In this document: positions 3,842-5,563 of the stretch, piece by piece | Layout of the letters: every line of letters begins with the position of its first letter | How positions within the stretch are numbered: the stretch's first letter is position 1 | Origin: Treponema sp. | Lineage (GTDB): Bacteria > Spirochaetota > Spirochaetia > Treponematales > Treponemataceae | Length of the DNA stretch: 5,563 bases | Reading direction: 5' to 3' | Assembly (NCBI GenBank): GCA_017622055.1 | Contig: JAGARY010000223.1 | Coordinates: 1 to 5,563 of the forward strand | The notes under the pieces: generated by a model | The model's input: only the letters and a program-made list of their open reading frames with translations | What the model was told of the DNA's origin: nothing | Databases searched by the model: none | Made by a program: the position numbers and the translations under genes

Positions 3842-5563
3842 ATGAAAGTTTTTGAATTGCGTTTAAAAAACATTTTGATTTTTCTCTTTTTGATTTTTTC
3901 AACTCCACTTTTTTCACAAGAAAATGAATCACAAATCAAATCAATTAACCTTTCAAATGGAACCGAAGAAATAAAACTTTCAAATCAAAACATTTCTTGG
4001 TCAAAAGTAATTCCTGGAAAATTCATTTGCCAGCCACAAAAAACTTCTTTTGGTTTTGTTTCCATAACAGACGCAAAAACAATTACAGCAATTACAAACG
4101 AAGGAAAACTTTATTACGAAAACACAATTCCTCGATTATCAAATCCAAAACTTTCAAACTTAAACTATGATTTTTTATTACTTTCAAGCAACAACAATTT
4201 TATTCATTTAATTAATCCTTCTGGAAAAATTCTTTGGACAAAGGAACTTGATGGAAAAATCATTTCCCAAGCCGTTTCTGGGGAAGACGGAAGATTTTTT
4301 GTATTAACTAAAGCTTCTGTTTTTTGCTTTGGAATGAACGGAATTTGTAAATGGCAAATAAATCATTCATTAAATTTTTCTGCAAATAATACAAACTTTG
4401 AAAATCAAAAAATATATAAATTTTCAGATGGTTCAATTGCCATTTCAGACAACAAATCAATTTTAAGACTTTCACCTTTTGGAAAAATCTTAGAAACAAA
4501 ACAATTTTCAGAAAACTCATCAAATATTTTTCAAGTTTCCCAAGGAAAAGACGGCATAATAATTACAAATGGAACAAAATCAACATTTTTTGGTATTCAT
4601 AAAGATAAGATTTTTGAAAAATGGACAACAGAATTTTCACTTCAAATAGAAATAATTTGCAACGAAAAAAATAATACAATTGCAGCCTTTTCAAAAAACA
4701 AAACATCAATAAATATTTATTTATTAAACACAGAAACTGGGAAAATTTGTAAAGAAATAGAAATAATTAATTCAAATTTTGAAAATTTACAAAAAGTTGA
4801 ATACACAGATTTTGGATTATTCCTTTTTACAAACAAAAAAGCAATTTATTTTACAGAAGAAGGAAAAATCCTTTGGAACGGGAACTTCCCCACTTCAAAA
4901 AAATCAAATCTATTTAACTACATTTTTTTAACAGAAAATAATTATTTAGTATTTTGTAAAAAAGATTGGTCCATTGACGCATACAGAATTTATCAAACTT
5001 TTGAAACAAAAGAAGATTCTAAACAAAAAAAAGATGATAAAAAATCATACGAATCATTTTATTCGCAAAATACAGAAGCTTTTGATTACATTTATACTTC
5101 AAAATTAGACAGTTTGATTACATCAGACCAAACAAACACTCTACTTTCAAAAGGATTTTACGAAACAAAAGAACAAGATATCGTTTCTAAATTATTAGAA
5201 ACAACAAATATATATTTAATAAAAATTAAAACTTCAAATTTTGGAACAAGACAATCAAAATCAGTTTTTGAAAGCGACTCAAAAGGATTTAACAAAGCCT
5301 TAAGATTACCTTCACTTTTAGGAACAAACACATTCCAAGATTTTACATCCACAATGATAAAAAAAGAAAAAAGCACATCAACAATTTCAATTTTATTAAA
5401 CGGAATAAAAGAAAACGGATATGATCCAAATTACGAAATTTTAAAAGCATTAGAAGTTTTTTCTGAAAATTCAAAAATAAAAAATAAAACATTAATTAAA
5501 GCAGTCTGCGATTCCACCTATTCAATTTGCAATTTTATGGGTGACAATGCATTTTTATTATAC
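3842..5563 (+). CDS. Secreted beta-propeller protein with C-terminal helical region, partial (3' end outside window)
   Basis: The frame is open from ATG 3842 to the last base with no stop, giving 574 residues. I cannot name the family. Residues 1-25 form a Sec signal peptide: a basic start (K2, R7, K9), a hydrophobic core ILIFLFLIF, then STPLFS before QEN. There is no lipobox cysteine, so it is predicted periplasmic, outer-membrane-associated or secreted. Residues about 45-385 contain seven related turns, mostly G-K-I/L (G88, G128, G167, G214, D255, G300, G341), spaced 39-47 residues; several are followed by an aromatic, as in SGKILWTK and EGKILWNG. This fits PQQ-like or WD-like blades of a seven-bladed propeller. 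A charged Lys/Asp linker (about 388-402) leads to a probably helical region (about 405-574), perhaps repeat-like. The protein is rich in Asn, Ser, Thr and Lys. Its start has no ribosome binding site and lies 2 bases after the methyltransferase stop, suggesting co-transcription or translational coupling. Role unknown: propellers of this type often scaffold protein contacts in the envelope. Confidence 0.8.
   Translation, partial: MKVFELRLKNILIFLFLIFSTPLFSQENESQIKSINLSNGTEEIKLSNQNISWSKVIPGKFICQPQKTSFGFVSITDAKTITAITNEGKLYYENTIPRLSNPKLSNLNYDFLLLSSNNNFIHLINPSGKILWTKELDGKIISQAVSGEDGRFFVLTKASVFCFGMNGICKWQINHSLNFSANNTNFENQKIYKFSDGSIAISDNKSILRLSPFGKILETKQFSENSSNIFQVSQGKDGIIITNGTKSTFFGIHKDKIFEKWTTEFSLQIEIICNEKNNTIAAFSKNKTSINIYLLNTETGKICKEIEIINSNFENLQKVEYTDFGLFLFTNKKAIYFTEEGKILWNGNFPTSKKSNLFNYIFLTENNYLVFCKKDWSIDAYRIYQTFETKEDSKQKKDDKKSYESFYSQNTEAFDYIYTSKLDSLITSDQTNTLLSKGFYETKEQDIVSKLLETTNIYLIKIKTSNFGTRQSKSVFESDSKGFNKALRLPSLLGTNTFQDFTSTMIKKEKSTSTISILLNGIKENGYDPNYEILKALEVFSENSKIKNKTLIKAVCDSTYSICNFMGDNAFLLY

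Noticed and set aside
3757..3939. Minus-strand open frame of 60 codons
   Set aside because: It is antisense across the methyltransferase end and the signal-peptide region of the next gene; no start signal or recognisable domain.
4308..5376. Two short minus-strand open frames (4308-4523 and 5158-5376)
   Set aside because: Both are antisense to the continuous 574-codon propeller frame, which has a signal peptide and regular repeats; their products show no motif.
1..5563. CRISPR array, insertion sequence, toxin-antitoxin or phage-defence system
   Set aside because: No regularly spaced repeats, transposase or terminal repeats, paired small toxin/antitoxin genes or defence motifs are seen; the coding content is accounted for by five genes.

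Overview
The window is AT-rich and densely coding. It resembles a chromosomal segment of a low-GC, Gram-negative-type bacterium. My best guess is a spirochaete of the Treponema type, based on the poly(A)-polymerase-type PcnB, the P-loop/Asp23-type protein, a Sec-exported beta-propeller protein and the A-rich codon use. This assignment is inference, because there is no rRNA or other marker in the window. I see no tRNA, rRNA, CRISPR array, insertion sequence, phage gene or long repeat.

Layout, left to right. (1) The 3' end of an RluA-family pseudouridine synthase gene (1-468, 5' end outside the window). (2) A 293-residue protein joining an N-terminal P-loop NTPase-like region to a C-terminal Asp23/Gls24-like domain (519-1400). 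(3) A convergent junction with an AT-rich inverted repeat that may terminate both strands (1407-1449). (4) pcnB, a poly(A) polymerase I-type nucleotidyltransferase on the minus strand (1439-2539). (5) A 73-bp divergent intergenic region with two back-to-back promoter candidates (2540-2612). (6) An RlmD/TrmA-family 5-methyluridine RNA methyltransferase with an N-terminal TRAM domain and an Fe-S cysteine cluster (2613-3839). (7) Two bases later, a gene for a secreted, probably seven-bladed beta-propeller protein that runs off the right edge (3842-5563, 574 codons visible).

Three of the five genes act on RNA: pseudouridylation, 3' polyadenylation and uridine-C5 methylation. The other two are of unknown function and are the most novel content. 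No known multi-gene system (defence, toxin-antitoxin, secretion, biosynthetic cluster) is recognisable. The most unusual signals are three. All four visible start codons lack a Shine-Dalgarno sequence and sit 6-8 nt after a -10-like hexamer, suggesting leaderless or near-leaderless mRNAs. The P-loop and Asp23 parts are fused in one protein. The one good Shine-Dalgarno-like stretch I noticed lies inside that gene, in front of an in-frame ATG at the domain junction.
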